DNA of 64,000 nt. It comes from Isoptericola halotolerans. GTDB taxonomy: Bacteria; Actinomycetota; Actinomycetes; Actinomycetales; Cellulomonadaceae. Positions 8,730 through 18,239 of the stretch are shown piece by piece. Location: contig NZ_PVTX01000011.1 in NCBI RefSeq assembly GCF_003003075.1, forward strand, positions 1-64,000. The letters run 5' to 3'. A model generated the notes under the pieces. The model was not told the origin of the DNA, did no database searches, and saw nothing but the letters and a program-made list of their open reading frames with translations. How positions within the stretch are numbered: the first letter of the stretch is position 1; every line of letters begins with the position of its first letter. The position numbers and the translations under genes were made by a program.

Positions 8730-10538
8730 TCAGGCCGGGGACTGGTCCCGGTCGTCCACGTAGAGGGCGTCGACGTCGGCGGAGAAGTCCGCCATCACGA
8801 CGGACCGCTTCACCTTGAGGGACGGCGTCAGGTAGCCGTTCTCGACGGTGAGGTCCTCGGGCAGCAGGGAGAACTTGCGGATCGACTCGGCGCGCGAGAC
8901 GGCCTGGTTGGCGCGGGTGACGGCGGTGTCGAGCGCGGCCAGGACGTCGGCGTCCGTGCGGGCCTGCTCGACGGTCATCTCCGGCTTGTCGTGCATCTTG
9001 AGCCAACCGGGCAGGCCCTCGGGGTCGAGCGAGATGAGCGCCCCGATGAAGGGGCGGTTGTCGCCCACCACGACGCACTGGCTGACCAGGGCGTGGGCCC
9101 TGATCCGGTCCTCGAGAGCGGCGGGGGCGACGTTCTTGCCGCCCGCCGTCACGATGATCTCCTTCTTGCGACCCGTGATGGACAGGAACCCGTCGTCGTC
9201 GAGCGCGCCGAGGTCGCCCGTGCGGAACCACTCGCCGTCGAACGCCTCGGCGGTCGCCTCGGCGTTGCCGTGGTAGCCGCGGAAGACGTGGATGCCCCGG
9301 AGGAGGATCTCGCCGTCGTCCGCGATCTTGACGCCGCACCCGGGAAGCTGTGTCCCGACGGTCCCGATGCGGTTGGCGGCGGGGCGGTTGACGCTGGTCG
9401 GCGCGGTGGTCTCGGTCAGGCCGTACCCCTCGAGGATGGTCAGCCCGATGCCGCGGAAGAAGTGACCGAGCCGTTCACCGAGCGGCCCGCCGCCCGAGAC
9501 GGCGTACCGCGCTTGCCCGCCCAGCGCGTGCAGCAGCTTGCCGTAGACGAGCCTGCCGGCGACCTTGTGCTGAAGGTTCAACCAGAAGGAGGCGCCACCC
9601 GTGTCCTGGGCCCGCGACCACTCGATGGCGGTAGCCGTGGCCCACTGGAAGATCTTCAGCTTGCCGCCAGCGGCCGCCTTCTGCTCCGCCGAGTTGTAGA
9701 CCTTCTCGAACACGCGGGGGACGGCGAGCACGAACGTGGGCTTGAAGGTGCCCAGGCCGGTGGTGACGGTCTTGACGTCCGCCCAGTGCCCCAGCGTGCT
9801 GCCGCCGGCGATCGCGAGGATCTCGATGAAGCGCGCGAACACGTGCGCCAGCGGCAGGAACAGCAGCGTGCGCCCCCCGGCGGCGAAGACCTCCGGCACC
9901 GCGGCGACGGCGTTGGTCGCCAGCGAGGCGAAGTTGCCGTGGGTCAGCTCCGCGCCCTTCGGTCGGCCGGTGGTTCCCGAGGTGTAGATGATGGTGGCGA
10001 CGTCGTCCAGACCCGCGAGGCCGCGACGCCGGGTGATCTCGGCGTCGTCGACGTCCGCGCCGGCCGCGGTCAGCTCGGCGACGGCGCCGTCGTCGATCGA
10101 GAGGACCTCGCGCAGCGTCGGCGCCGAGCCCTGGATCCCGTGGACCACGGCCGCCAGCTCGGCGTTCTCGGCGACGAGCACCGTGACGCCGGCGTCGGTG
10201 ACGATCCACTCGACCTGCTCGGGCGACGAGGTCTCGTACACCGGGACGGGGACGGCACCGGCGGCCCACGCGGCGAAGTCGAGGAGCGTCCACTCGTAGC
10301 GGGTGTGCGACATGATCCCCACCGGGTCGCCGGGCTGCACGCCCTTGGCGACGAGCCCCTTGGCCACGGCCACGACCTGGGCGTCGAACGCGGCGCTGCT
10401 CAGGCTCTCCCAGCCGTCGCCGGCGGGGCGTTCGACGATCGTGGCGTCCGGGTCGTCCGCGACCCTCCTGGTGAGGAGGTCGTTGAGGTTCGACGTCGGG
10501 GGCAGCTCCACGAGCTGCGGGGTGATGATCTCGTCCAT
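8730..10538 (-). CDS. Long-chain acyl-CoA synthetase (FadD15-like AMP ligase)
   Basis: Activates fatty acids to acyl-CoA through an acyl-adenylate. The 602 residues contain the AMP-binding P-loop IIYTSGTTGRPKGAELTHGN (about 175-195), the family block YGLTETTAP near residue 380, WFRTGDLG, and the C-terminal catalytic region GRKKEIIVTAGGKNVAP. Closest in layout to the FadD15 group, membrane-associated ligases without a transmembrane helix. A TATCGT hexamer at 10579-10574 and a CTGGAG ribosome site point to a normal short leader. It lies in the block shared with M. tuberculosis. Chain-length preference is unknown. Confidence 0.93.
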   Translation of the reverse strand: MDEIITPQLVELPPTSNLNDLLTRRVADDPDATIVERPAGDGWESLSSAAFDAQVVAVAKGLVAKGVQPGDPVGIMSHTRYEWTLLDFAAWAAGAVPVPVYETSSPEQVEWIVTDAGVTVLVAENAELAAVVHGIQGSAPTLREVLSIDDGAVAELTAAGADVDDAEITRRRGLAGLDDVATIIYTSGTTGRPKGAELTHGNFASLATNAVAAVPEVFAAGGRTLLFLPLAHVFARFIEILAIAGGSTLGHWADVKTVTTGLGTFKPTFVLAVPRVFEKVYNSAEQKAAAGGKLKIFQWATATAIEWSRAQDTGGASFWLNLQHKVAGRLVYGKLLHALGGQARYAVSGGGPLGERLGHFFRGIGLTILEGYGLTETTAPTSVNRPAANRIGTVGTQLPGCGVKIADDGEILLRGIHVFRGYHGNAEATAEAFDGEWFRTGDLGALDDDGFLSITGRKKEIIVTAGGKNVAPAALEDRIRAHALVSQCVVVGDNRPFIGALISLDPEGLPGWLKMHDKPEMTVEQARTDADVLAALDTAVTRANQAVSRAESIRKFSLLPEDLTVENGYLTPSLKVKRSVVMADFSADVDALYVDDRDQSPA

Positions 10539-10573
10539 GCTGACTCCAGTGGCAGGGCTCGTCCGTGGCGGTC

Positions 10574-10579
10574 ACGATA
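10574..10579 (-). promoter_or_regulatory. -10 hexamer TATCGT for the acyl-CoA synthetase gene
   Basis: Minus-strand TATCGT 35 bases before the start codon leaves a leader of about 28 bases that contains a CTGGAG ribosome site. This is one of the few leadered promoters visible here. Confidence 0.4.
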
Positions 10580-10750
10580 CCGGGTCGCACAGGCTGGTCG
10601 GACACCCTCGCGCACCATCTGGTGGACGGTACGCCCACGGCGGTCCGCGGTCGGTAGTCTTGTCCCCGGCGCGCTCGGGCGTGCCGACCCGTGTCGGTGC
10701 GGCGGAACCCCCCGTCCGACGTCCCCGAGATCGAACGTGAGGTCAGACGC

Positions 10751-11695
10751 ATGCACGCCATCGGAGTCGACATCGGCGGAACGAAGATCGCCGTCGGGGT
10801 CGTGGACGAGGCCGGTCGCATCCTGGCCAAGGTCCGGCGGGACACCGCCGCCGACGACGTCGCGAGCATGGACCGCGCGATCGCCGACGCGTGCACGGAG
10901 CTGGCCAAGGAGCACGAGATCGGGGCGATCGGGCTCGCCGCCGCCGGCTTCGTCAGCCCTGACCGCAGCTCGGTGCTGTTCGCCCCGAACATCGCCTGGC
11001 GCGAGTACCCGCTGGCGCAGAAGGTCTCCGAGCTGGTCGACCTCGACGTGCCGGTCGTGGTCGAGAACGACGCGAACGCCGCCGGCTGGGCGGAGTTCCG
11101 GTTCGGGGCGGCCCGCGAGGCGTCCGACATGCTGCTGCTGACGATCGGCACCGGCCTCGGCGGCGCTATCGTCGTCGACCGGGAGCTGGTCCGGGGCAAG
11201 TGGGGTGTGGCGGCCGAGGTCGGGCACATGCGTGTGGTCCCCGGCGGGCACTACTGCGGCTGCGGGCACGAGGGGTGCTGGGAGCAGTACGCCTCGGGCA
11301 CCGCGCTCGTGCGGGACGCACGCCAGGCGGCGACGGCGACGCCGGAGCGCGCCCGTCGGCTCGTGGAGCTGGCCGGCGGGGACCCCGACGGCATCACCGG
11401 TCCGCAGATCACGCAGGCGGCGCAGGACGGCGACGAGCTGTCGATCGAGCTGCTCGCCACGCTGGGCCGGTGGGTCGGCGAGGGGTCGGCGTCGGTCGCT
11501 GCCCTGCTCGACCCGGAGCTGATCGTCCTCGGCGGTGGCGTCGGTGCGGCGGGCGACCTGCTGCTCGCGCCGGTGCGCAAGGCGTACGAGGCGCAGCTCT
11601 CGGCGCTCGGGCACCGTCCGGTGGCGCAGATCGAGCTCGCTCAGCAGGGCAACGAGGCCGGCATCATCGGCGCCGCCGACCTGGCGCGGCGCTGA
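10751..11695 (+). CDS. glkA: ROK-family glucokinase
   Basis: Phosphorylates glucose to glucose 6-phosphate. The 314 residues begin with the ROK phosphate-binding motif VDIGGTKIAVGVVDE, have the sugar-binding block VENDANAAGWAE, LLTIGTGLGGAIV, and the zinc site CGCGHEGCWEQYASG typical of ROK kinases. No helix-turn-helix precedes the kinase, so it is an enzyme rather than a NagC/XylR-type repressor. ATG 10751 follows a GAGG site eight bases upstream; a longer in-frame start at 10691 lacks family similarity. The phosphofructokinase gene lies downstream, so two early glycolytic steps are near neighbours. ATP or polyphosphate as donor is not decidable here. Confidence 0.92.
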   Translation: MHAIGVDIGGTKIAVGVVDEAGRILAKVRRDTAADDVASMDRAIADACTELAKEHEIGAIGLAAAGFVSPDRSSVLFAPNIAWREYPLAQKVSELVDLDVPVVVENDANAAGWAEFRFGAAREASDMLLLTIGTGLGGAIVVDRELVRGKWGVAAEVGHMRVVPGGHYCGCGHEGCWEQYASGTALVRDARQAATATPERARRLVELAGGDPDGITGPQITQAAQDGDELSIELLATLGRWVGEGSASVAALLDPELIVLGGGVGAAGDLLLAPVRKAYEAQLSALGHRPVAQIELAQQGNEAGIIGAADLARR

Positions 11696-11722
11696 CCTGG
11701 CCGGGCGCGTGCCCCGCTCCGC

Positions 11723-12244
11723 TCAGACGACGGCCCCGGGGTCGTGGTCGTCCGGGTCGCGCCGGTGCGGCATGCGCCAGACGAGGACCGCGATCGCGGC
11801 GACGAACGACCCTCCGCCGGCCGGCCCGACCCAGGCCGGCACCGACAGGTCGGGCAGCAGTGCGGTGACGATGACGCCGAGCACCGTCAGCACCGGCACC
11901 GCGACGGCCACCGTCCAGGCGAGCGTGAGCAGCGGTTCCCGGTGCGCGACCGGCTCCGGGTCGGGCGGCACGAAGTGGTCCTGGGCCTCCTCGAGCGCCT
12001 CGACCTCCGGCGTCGTCGGCCAGTCACGGGGCCCGCTGGGGCGCGCCGGGGTGGCGGCGGCGTCGCTGTCCGCGGGCTCCGCGCCGCTCTGCGCGTCGGG
12101 CTGCGCGTCGGGCTGCCGGGCGGCCTCCACGGTGTGGCCGGACTGCTCGACGTCTTCGAGACGTGCGACGATGTCGGACCAACGGGCGTCGACGTCGGCG
12201 TCCGGCAGGTCGTCCGGTTCCGCGTCCCGGTTCGGTGAGGCCAT
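11723..12244 (-). CDS. Conserved actinobacterial membrane protein of unknown function
   Basis: 173 residues. The N-terminal half is acidic, disordered and Pro/Ala/Asp-rich. The C-terminal half has two hydrophobic helices (about residues 108-130 and 140-158) followed by a basic tail with an acidic end. No catalytic motif is visible. A similar small membrane protein commonly stands beside the glucokinase/acyltransferase pair in actinobacteria. It is divergent from the acyltransferase gene and has a TAGAGT hexamer six bases before its ATG. Confidence 0.8.
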   Translation of the reverse strand: MASPNRDAEPDDLPDADVDARWSDIVARLEDVEQSGHTVEAARQPDAQPDAQSGAEPADSDAAATPARPSGPRDWPTTPEVEALEEAQDHFVPPDPEPVAHREPLLTLAWTVAVAVPVLTVLGVIVTALLPDLSVPAWVGPAGGGSFVAAIAVLVWRMPHRRDPDDHDPGAVV

Positions 12245-12250
12245 GGGACC

Positions 12251-12256
12251 ACTCTA
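12251..12256 (-). promoter_or_regulatory. -10 hexamer TAGAGT for the small membrane protein gene
   Basis: Minus-strand TAGAGT six bases before ATG 12244; leaderless start predicted. Confidence 0.5.
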
Positions 12257-12286
12257 TTGTCGTCGGTGACGCCGCGAGGAGGACCG

Positions 12287-13099
12287 TTGTTCTACTGGAT
12301 CATGAAGCACGTGCTGGTCGGGCCGTGGCTGCGGCTGGCCTTCCGTCCGTGGACCAAGGGCGTGGAGCACGTGCCGGACGCCGGAGGCGCGATCCTGGCG
12401 AGCAACCACCTGGCCGTCATCGACTCGTTCGTGCTGCCCATCGTGCTGGAGCGCCAGGTCAAGTTCCTCGGGAAGTCCGACTACTTCACCGGGCGAGGCC
12501 TCAAGGGGCGGCTGGTGGCCGGCTTCATGCGCGGCGTCGGGACGATCCCGGTGGACAGGTCCGGCGGCAAGGCGAGCGAGGCCGCGCTGCGCACGGGCAT
12601 GCGCGTCCTGGACGAGGGCGAGCTCTTCGGGATCTATCCCGAGGGCACCCGGAGCCCGGACGGCCGGCTCTACCGCGGCAAGACCGGTGTGGCGCGGCTC
12701 GCGCTCGAGTCGGGTTCACCGGTGGTGCCGGTGGCGATGGTCGGCACCGACGTCGCGCAGCCGCTCGGCCGCGTGGTGCCCAAGCCGCGGCCGATCGGCG
12801 TCGTGTTCGGCGAGCCGCTCGACTTCAGCAGGTACCGGGGGATGGAGTCCGACCGCTTCGTGCTGCGTGCGGTCGCCGACGAGATCATGTACGCGATCCT
12901 GCGCCTGAGCGAGCAGGAGTACGTGGACGTCTACGCGGCCACGGCGAAGGTGCGTCTCGCCCAGGGGCTGCCCGTGGACCCCACGCCGGGAGCGGCGCGC
13001 CCGGCCGCGGAGCCGGAGACGTTCGTGGCCGACGAGCCGACGGACGCGACCGGGCCGGCCGCCCCGGCGGCGAAGGAGACCGAGGACCCCACCGGCTGA
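12287..13099 (+). CDS. plsC: 1-acylglycerol-3-phosphate O-acyltransferase (PlsC family)
   Basis: Makes phosphatidic acid, or a related acylated lipid, at the membrane. The 270 residues show acyltransferase motif I as SNHLAVIDSF (NHx4D, with Asn-His and Asp in place), the FGIYPEGTRS substrate motif and VPVAMVGT. TTG 12287 follows AGGAGGA by a few bases and gives an N-terminus FYWIMKHVLVGPWLRLAFRP that matches relatives such as the mycobacterial Rv2182c group; the open frame to 12257 lacks a ribosome site. A disordered Pro/Ala/Glu tail follows about residue 235. Lysophosphatidate as acceptor is the family default, not proven here. Confidence 0.9.
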   Translation: MFYWIMKHVLVGPWLRLAFRPWTKGVEHVPDAGGAILASNHLAVIDSFVLPIVLERQVKFLGKSDYFTGRGLKGRLVAGFMRGVGTIPVDRSGGKASEAALRTGMRVLDEGELFGIYPEGTRSPDGRLYRGKTGVARLALESGSPVVPVAMVGTDVAQPLGRVVPKPRPIGVVFGEPLDFSRYRGMESDRFVLRAVADEIMYAILRLSEQEYVDVYAATAKVRLAQGLPVDPTPGAARPAAEPETFVADEPTDATGPAAPAAKETEDPTG

Positions 13100-13129
13100 G
13101 ACGCCGTCACGGCCGCGCCCGGGGGCTCA

Positions 13130-13135
13130 TAGGAT
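13130..13135 (+). promoter_or_regulatory. -10 hexamer TAGGAT for the phosphofructokinase gene
   Basis: TAGGAT 40 bases before ATG 13176. The leader carries a GAGAGG ribosome site, so this is a conventional leadered promoter. Confidence 0.35.
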
Positions 13136-13175
13136 GGGGAGCGTTCTTCATCCCCCATCGAGAGGTAGCCCCCTC

Positions 13176-14402
13176 ATGTCGGTCCGTCGTGTGGCCCTCC
13201 TGACCGCCGGTGGTTTCGCACCGTGCCTGTCGTCCGCGGTCGGTGGCCTCATCGAGCGTTACACCGAGCTCGACCCGTCGATCGAGATCATCGCCTACCA
13301 GTACGGCTACCACGGCCTGCTCACCGGCACGAAGATCGAGATCGGGCCGGAGGCCCGTCAGCAGGCCGGAGTCCTGCACCGCTTCGGTGGTTCGCCGATC
13401 GGCAACTCGCGCGTGAAGCTCACCAACGCGGCCGACTGCGTCAAGCGCGGTCTCGTGGCGGAGGGGCAGGACCCGCTGCACGTCGCCGCGGAGCAGCTCC
13501 AGGCCGACGGCGTGGACGTGCTGCACACCATCGGTGGCGACGACACGAACACCACCGCGGCCGACCTCGCCGCGTACCTGGCGGAGAACAGCTACGACCT
13601 CACCGTCGTGGGGCTGCCCAAGACCATCGACAACGACGTGGTGCCGATCAAGCAGTCGCTCGGCGCGTGGACCGCGGCCGAGGAGGCTGCCGGCTTCGCC
13701 GCGAACGTCATCGGCGAGCACCGCTCCGGGCCGCGCATGCTCATCGTCCACGAGGTCATGGGGCGGCACTGCGGATGGCTCACCGCCGCCGCGGCCGCGG
13801 AGTACCGCAAGTGGCTGGACGCGCAGGAGTTCGCCCCGGCCCTTGGCCTCACCCGCGAGCGCTGGGACGTCCACGCGGTGTTCCTGCCGGAGCTGGCGCT
13901 GGACCTGGAGGCAGAGTCGGAGCGGCTCCGCTCCCTCATGGACACCCAGGGCAACGTCAACATCTTCCTCTCGGAGGGTGCGGGCATGCACGAGATCGTC
14001 GCGCAGCTCGAGGCGGCGGGCGAGGAGGTCCAGCGCGACCCGTTCGGCCACGTCAAGCTGGACACGATCAACCCGGGCCAGTGGTTCGCGAAGCAGTTCG
14101 CGGAGAAGCTCGGTGCGGAGAAGGTCATGGTCCAGAAGTCCGGCTACTACTCGCGCGCCGCGGCTGCGAACGCCGAGGACCTGCGCCTCATCAAGTCGAT
14201 GACCGACCTGGCCGTCGAGTGCGCCCTGCGCGGCGAGGCCGGCGTCATCGGCCACGACGAGGAGGACGGCGACCGGCTCAAGGCCATCGAGTTCCCCCGC
14301 ATCGCCGGCGGCAAGGCGTTCGACGTGCACACCGAGTGGTTCGGCGAGCTGCTGGCCGGCATCGGTCAGTCCCTGGTCCCGGCCCAGCCGGCCGAGCACT
14401 GA
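13176..14402 (+). CDS. pfp: 6-phosphofructokinase, PPi-dependent type
   Basis: Phosphorylates fructose 6-phosphate. The 408 residues begin ALLTAGGFAPCLSS. The phosphoryl-donor site reads GGDDTN, with Asp where ATP enzymes have Gly, and the catalytic segment reads PKTIDND with Lys. Both changes mark pyrophosphate-dependent enzymes, so a reversible PPi-PFK is likely. The MGRHCGW substrate motif is intact. ATG 13176 follows GAGAGG; the upstream in-frame ATG at 13134 has no such site. It stands 14 bases before aroG and may be cotranscribed, linking glycolysis with aromatic precursor supply. Confidence 0.9.
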   Translation: MSVRRVALLTAGGFAPCLSSAVGGLIERYTELDPSIEIIAYQYGYHGLLTGTKIEIGPEARQQAGVLHRFGGSPIGNSRVKLTNAADCVKRGLVAEGQDPLHVAAEQLQADGVDVLHTIGGDDTNTTAADLAAYLAENSYDLTVVGLPKTIDNDVVPIKQSLGAWTAAEEAAGFAANVIGEHRSGPRMLIVHEVMGRHCGWLTAAAAAEYRKWLDAQEFAPALGLTRERWDVHAVFLPELALDLEAESERLRSLMDTQGNVNIFLSEGAGMHEIVAQLEAAGEEVQRDPFGHVKLDTINPGQWFAKQFAEKLGAEKVMVQKSGYYSRAAAANAEDLRLIKSMTDLAVECALRGEAGVIGHDEEDGDRLKAIEFPRIAGGKAFDVHTEWFGELLAGIGQSLVPAQPAEH

Positions 14403-14416
14403 GGCGGTCGGGCACC

Positions 14417-15781
14417 ATGAGCACCGCCGTCGACACCGTCGCGCCGGGGACCGACCCGGACGGCCTCGACCGGTTCCGCGGCCTCGAGGCGCGGCAGCAG
14501 CCGGTCTGGCCCGACCCTGACAGGCTCGCCGCGGTCGTGGCGAGGCTGTCGGTCGCGGCGCCGCTCGTGGTGCCCGCCGAGGCGGACACGCTGACGGAAC
14601 GTCTCGCCGCCGCCGGGCGCGGCGAGGCGTTCCTCCTGCAGGGCGGGGACTGCGCGGAGACGTTCGCCGACGCGAACGCCACCCGCATCCGCAACAAGGT
14701 CCGCACGATCCTGCAGATGGCGGTCGTGCTGACGCACGGTGCCAGCACGCCCGTCGTCAAGATGGGGCGTCTCGCCGGCCAGTACGCCAAGCCGCGTTCG
14801 TCGGACGAGGAGACGCGCGACGGCGTCACGCTGCCCTGCTACCGGGGCGACATGATCAACGGCCACGCCTTCACCCCGGAGTCGCGGATCCCCGACCCGG
14901 CGCGCCTGGAGCAGGCGTACCGGATCTCGGCGGCGACCGCGAACGTGGTGCGGGGATTCACGCAGGGCGGCTACGCGGACCTGCGGCGCGTGCACGAGTG
15001 GAACCGGGGGTTCATGCAGAACCCCGCCTACGCCCGTTACGAACGGACGGCCACCGAGATCGACCGGGCGATCCGCTTCATGGACGCCTGCGGCGCCGAC
15101 TTCGACGCGCTGCGCACGGTCGAGTTCTTCGTGAGCCACGAGGCGCTCGTCCTCGACTACGAGCGAGCGCTGACCCGGGTCGACGCCCGCACCGGGAAGC
15201 CGTACGGCTCGAGCGCGCACTTCCTGTGGATCGGTGAGCGCACCCGGCAGCTCGACGGTGCCCACGTCGAGTTCCTCTCCCGGCTGGCGAACCCGATCGG
15301 CGTCAAGCTCGGCCCGACGACGAGCCCCGACGACGCGATCGCCCTCGCCCGTCGCCTCAACCCGGAGAACACCGAGGGGCGCCTGACCTTCATCACCCGG
15401 ATGGGTGCGGGCAAGGTCCGCGACGTGCTGCCGGACGTCGTGGAGAAGGTGACCGCCGCAGGCGTCGCGGTCACCTGGGTCACCGACCCGATGCATGGCA
15501 ACACGATCACCTCGGAGTCGGGCTACAAGACGCGCCGGTTCACGGACGTCCTGGACGAGGTCACCGGGTTCTTCGAGGTGCACCGCAGCCTGGGGACCGT
15601 GCCGGGGGGCCTGCACATGGAGCTCACCGGCGACGACGTCACCGAGGTGCTCGGCGGGAGTGAGGAGATCTCCGACGCCGGGCTGGCCGAGCGCTACGAG
15701 ACGCTCGTCGACCCCCGGCTCAACCACCAGCAGTCGCTGGAGACGGCCTTCCAGGTCGCGGAGATGCTCACCAGACGGTGA
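14417..15781 (+). CDS. aroG: 3-deoxy-7-phosphoheptulonate synthase, class II
   Basis: First step of the shikimate pathway: condenses PEP and erythrose 4-phosphate. The 454 residues show class II motifs: the metal-ligand Cys in [27 protein letters not shown], the [12 protein letters not shown] block, and the metal/PEP segment [12 protein letters not shown] followed by [14 protein letters not shown]. Class II enzymes of actinobacteria are feedback-inhibited by aromatic amino acids, often with chorismate mutase bound. The last 14 bases overlap the end of the convergent kinase gene. The neighbouring kinase is paired with aroG in mycobacteria as well. Confidence 0.96.
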   Translation: MSTAVDTVAPGTDPDGLDRFRGLEARQQPVWPDPDRLAAVVARLSVAAPLVVPAEADTLTERLAAAGRGEAFLLQGGDCAETFADANATRIRNKVRTILQMAVVLTHGASTPVVKMGRLAGQYAKPRSSDEETRDGVTLPCYRGDMINGHAFTPESRIPDPARLEQAYRISAATANVVRGFTQGGYADLRRVHEWNRGFMQNPAYARYERTATEIDRAIRFMDACGADFDALRTVEFFVSHEALVLDYERALTRVDARTGKPYGSSAHFLWIGERTRQLDGAHVEFLSRLANPIGVKLGPTTSPDDAIALARRLNPENTEGRLTFITRMGAGKVRDVLPDVVEKVTAAGVAVTWVTDPMHGNTITSESGYKTRRFTDVLDEVTGFFEVHRSLGTVPGGLHMELTGDDVTEVLGGSEEISDAGLAERYETLVDPRLNHQQSLETAFQVAEMLTRR

Positions 15782-17783
15782 GCGTCACGGTGGTTCCCAC
15801 CGGGGCGGTGCCGTCGACGTCCTGGAACCTGACCGTGTCGAGCAGCCCGCCCAGGTAGCGGTTGACGTCCACCTCGAACCCTGCCTCCTCCAGCGCGGCG
15901 GTGGCCTCGTCGCTCGACATGCCCACGACGTCGGGCACCTCGGCGTCCGGCGGCCCCGAGGACAGCGTCAGCGTCACCGTGTCGGTGCGCCGCGCCGTCG
16001 TGCCCTGCTCCGGGTCCTGGCTCAGGACCCGGCCCTCCTCGACGTCGGTCGACGGCTCGGGGTCGGCGTACTCGACCTCGAGCCCGGCGGCGTCGAGGTC
16101 CGACGCCGCGCCGTCCTTGCTGCGGCCCACCACCTGCGGCACGCGGACGGGCGCCGGGCCGTCCGAGACGGTCAGGCGCACGGTGGTGTCGTGCGGCTGC
16201 TCGGAGTCCTCGGGGACCGAGACGCCGAGCACCTCACCCTCGGGCGCGGCGTCGTCGTGCTCCGGGCGGGCCGGGCCGACGTCGAACCCGGCCTCGCGCA
16301 GCGCGGAGGTGGCCTCGGCCTGCGGGGCGCCCACGAGGTCGTCGGGCACCGCCAGCATGAGCACGCCGAGCGACACGGTCAGCGCGACCGTGCCGTCCTT
16401 GCGCACGCGCTCGCCGGGGGCGGGTTCGGTGGACACGACGTCCCCGGCGGGCACGGCGTCGTCGTGGGCCTCGGTGGTGCTCGCGTCGAGGCCGTCGGCG
16501 GCCAGCAGGGCCAGGGCGTCCTCCTCGGGGAGGCCGGCCACGTCGGCCGGCACGGTCGTCCAGGCGCCGGGGCCGTCGGCAAACCACCACCACGTCCCGA
16601 AGGAGCCGCCGCCCAGCAGGAGGACGAGCGCGAGCACCCCGGCGAGCACGGCCCGACGACGGCGGCGCGGCCGGGCGGTACCGCCGTCGTCCGGCGCGGT
16701 CCCGCCCGTCAGGGCCGTGGTGGGAGACGTGACGACGTGCTCGGTGTCGTGGCCCGGCGCGGAGACCTCCGCGAAGAACCCGGTGGGGATCTCGTCGACG
16801 CCGTCCGCCGGAGAGCCGTCGGGGATGTCGTCGAGCTCGGGCCGGACAGGTCCCGACCCGTCCGGCCCGTCGGGTCCGTCGGGTCCGAGGGGCACGGACG
16901 GCCGGTCCGCGGACCGCTGGAGGACGTCGTCGTCGAGCACGGCGCGCAGCCCGAGCACGGCGGCGAGCGCCGCACCGGCATGGGTCGGGCGCCGGCCCGC
17001 GTCCCGCGCGGTGAAGGCCGCCACCAGCTCGTCGATCTCGGCCGGGAGCCAGTCGACCCGGTCGGACGGCGGCGGGAAGTCCTCGTGGACGTGGTGGAAG
17101 GCCACCTGGATCGGCGGCTCGCCGGGGTAGGGGAGTGCGCCGGTCAGCATCTCGTGCAGCAGCACCCCGACGGCGTAGACGTCCGTCGAGGGCGTGCACC
17201 CGCCGGACGTGATCACCTCGGGCGCCAGGTAGGCGACCGTGCCCAGGATGGTGCCGGTGGCCGTCGAGGTGACCTCGGTCACGGCACGGGCGAGGCCGAA
17301 GTCGGCGACCTTGACCGCGCCGTCGTCGCCGATGAGGACGTTCTCCGGCTTGACGTCCCGGTGCACCAGCCCGACGCGGTGGGCCGAGGACAGGGCGGCG
17401 AGCACCTGCTCCGCGACGTCCAGGGCCCGGTCGACCGTGAGCGGACCCGCCTGCAGCTCGCCGCGCAGGTTCGTGCCCGGCACGTACTCCATGGTCAGGT
17501 AGCTGGTGTCGCCGTCGACGCCCTGGTCGAACACGGCGACGACGCCGGGGTGGGACAGGCGCGCGGACGCCCGCGCCTCCCGCCGGAACCGCGAGACGAA
17601 GCTGGCGCCGTCGACCCCCTCGGCGAGGTGGGCGTGCATGACCTTGAGCGCGACCTCGCGCCCGAGACGGCGGTCCCGTGCCCGGTAGACGGTGGCCATG
17701 CCACCGCGGGCGACGCGCGCGACGATCTCGTACCGCCCGTCGACCAGGCGGCCGAGGAGGGGATCGGTCGTCGTGCTGGCCAC
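15768..17783 (-). CDS. Serine/threonine protein kinase with four PASTA repeats (PknL/PknB type)
   Basis: 671 residues. The kinase domain spans about 13-270 with [12 protein letters not shown] (glycine loop), the ALKVM lysine, HRDVKPEN (catalytic loop), DFG and APE. A Pro/Asp-rich linker includes [10 protein letters not shown]. One membrane helix lies near 376-397 (after RRRRR). Four extracellular PASTA repeats follow to the C-terminus, a layout that senses muropeptides or lipid II in relatives. Genomic position beside an Rv2175c-like gene and aroG matches mycobacterial pknL, but as I recall PknL there lacks PASTA repeats, so this gene combines the PknL locus with a PknB-like sensor. GTG start seven bases after TACACT. 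Confidence 0.93.
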   Translation of the reverse strand: MASTTTDPLLGRLVDGRYEIVARVARGGMATVYRARDRRLGREVALKVMHAHLAEGVDGASFVSRFRREARASARLSHPGVVAVFDQGVDGDTSYLTMEYVPGTNLRGELQAGPLTVDRALDVAEQVLAALSSAHRVGLVHRDVKPENVLIGDDGAVKVADFGLARAVTEVTSTATGTILGTVAYLAPEVITSGGCTPSTDVYAVGVLLHEMLTGALPYPGEPPIQVAFHHVHEDFPPPSDRVDWLPAEIDELVAAFTARDAGRRPTHAGAALAAVLGLRAVLDDDVLQRSADRPSVPLGPDGPDGPDGSGPVRPELDDIPDGSPADGVDEIPTGFFAEVSAPGHDTEHVVTSPTTALTGGTAPDDGGTARPRRRRRAVLAGVLALVLLLGGGSFGTWWWFADGPGAWTTVPADVAGLPEEDALALLAADGLDASTTEAHDDAVPAGDVVSTEPAPGERVRKDGTVALTVSLGVLMLAVPDDLVGAPQAEATSALREAGFDVGPARPEHDDAAPEGEVLGVSVPEDSEQPHDTTVRLTVSDGPAPVRVPQVVGRSKDGAASDLDAAGLEVEYADPEPSTDVEEGRVLSQDPEQGTTARRTDTVTLTLSSGPPDAEVPDVVGMSSDEATAALEEAGFEVDVNRYLGGLLDTVRFQDVDGTAPVGTTVTLTVW

Positions 17784-17790
17784 GCCAGAG

Positions 17791-17796
17791 AGTGTA
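17791..17796 (-). promoter_or_regulatory. -10 hexamer TACACT for the PASTA kinase gene
   Basis: Minus-strand TACACT seven bases before GTG 17783. It shares a 64-base divergent intergenic region with the next promoter; leaderless start predicted. Confidence 0.5.
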
Positions 17797-17835
17797 TTTG
17801 GGCCGACGCCGCTCGGCGCGCAGGCGCGGCCGGGC

Positions 17836-17841
17836 TACGCT
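17836..17841 (+). promoter_or_regulatory. -10 hexamer TACGCT for the Rv2175c-like gene
   Basis: TACGCT six bases before GTG 17848 with no ribosome site; leaderless start predicted. Confidence 0.55.
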
Positions 17842-17847
17842 GACGCC

Positions 17848-18231
17848 GTGAGCGATGCACCGCAGGACCTGCCCCTGGACGACCTCGTCGGCGACTGGCT
17901 GACGTTGCCCGATCTGGCGGAGGCGCTCGGCGTCGAGCCGAGCCGCGCCCGCGGGCTGGTGGCCTCCCGGCACGTCATCGGGGTCAAGCGCGGTGAGCGC
18001 ACGACGTTCCAGGTGCCGGCGGCCTTCGTCGTCACCGGTGCCGAGGGCGAGCCGGAGGTGCTCGAGACGTTGCGCGGCACCGTCATCCTGCTCTCCGACG
18101 CCGGGTTCTCCGACGCCGAGGCGCTGCGCTGGCTCTTCACCGCGGAGGACACCCTCGGCGCCTCACCCGTCGAGGCGCTCCGCTCCGGGCGTCGCGCCCA
18201 GGTCCGGCGCCTGGCGCAGGCGCTGGCCTGA
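17848..18231 (+). CDS. Rv2175c-like winged-helix DNA-binding protein, probable kinase substrate
   Basis: 127 residues with a helix-turn-helix pattern near the start (WLTLPDLAEALGVEPSRARGLV, split here by position 18-39 of the protein) and a conserved C-terminal block ending in LRWLFTAEDTLGASPVEALR. In M. tuberculosis the homologue Rv2175c is phosphorylated by the adjacent PknL at an N-terminal threonine, which lowers its DNA binding. Here the gene is divergent from the PASTA kinase across 64 bases, the same pairing. The N-terminal tail is short and has no obvious Thr, so the phosphosite may differ. Targets are unknown. Confidence 0.85.
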   Translation: MSDAPQDLPLDDLVGDWLTLPDLAEALGVEPSRARGLVASRHVIGVKRGERTTFQVPAAFVVTGAEGEPEVLETLRGTVILLSDAGFSDAEALRWLFTAEDTLGASPVEALRSGRRAQVRRLAQALA

Positions 18232-18239
18232 CGGCGGGC

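Noticed and set aside
10691-10750. Longer N-terminus for the ROK kinase
   Set aside because: ROK similarity begins at HAIGVDIGGTK; ATG 10751 has a proper ribosome site and the extra 20 residues have no counterpart.
16825-16890. Repeated GPDGPDG-coding stretch in the kinase gene as a tandem repeat locus
   Set aside because: It is a short low-complexity linker inside a coding gene, common in PASTA kinases, not an independent repeat element.
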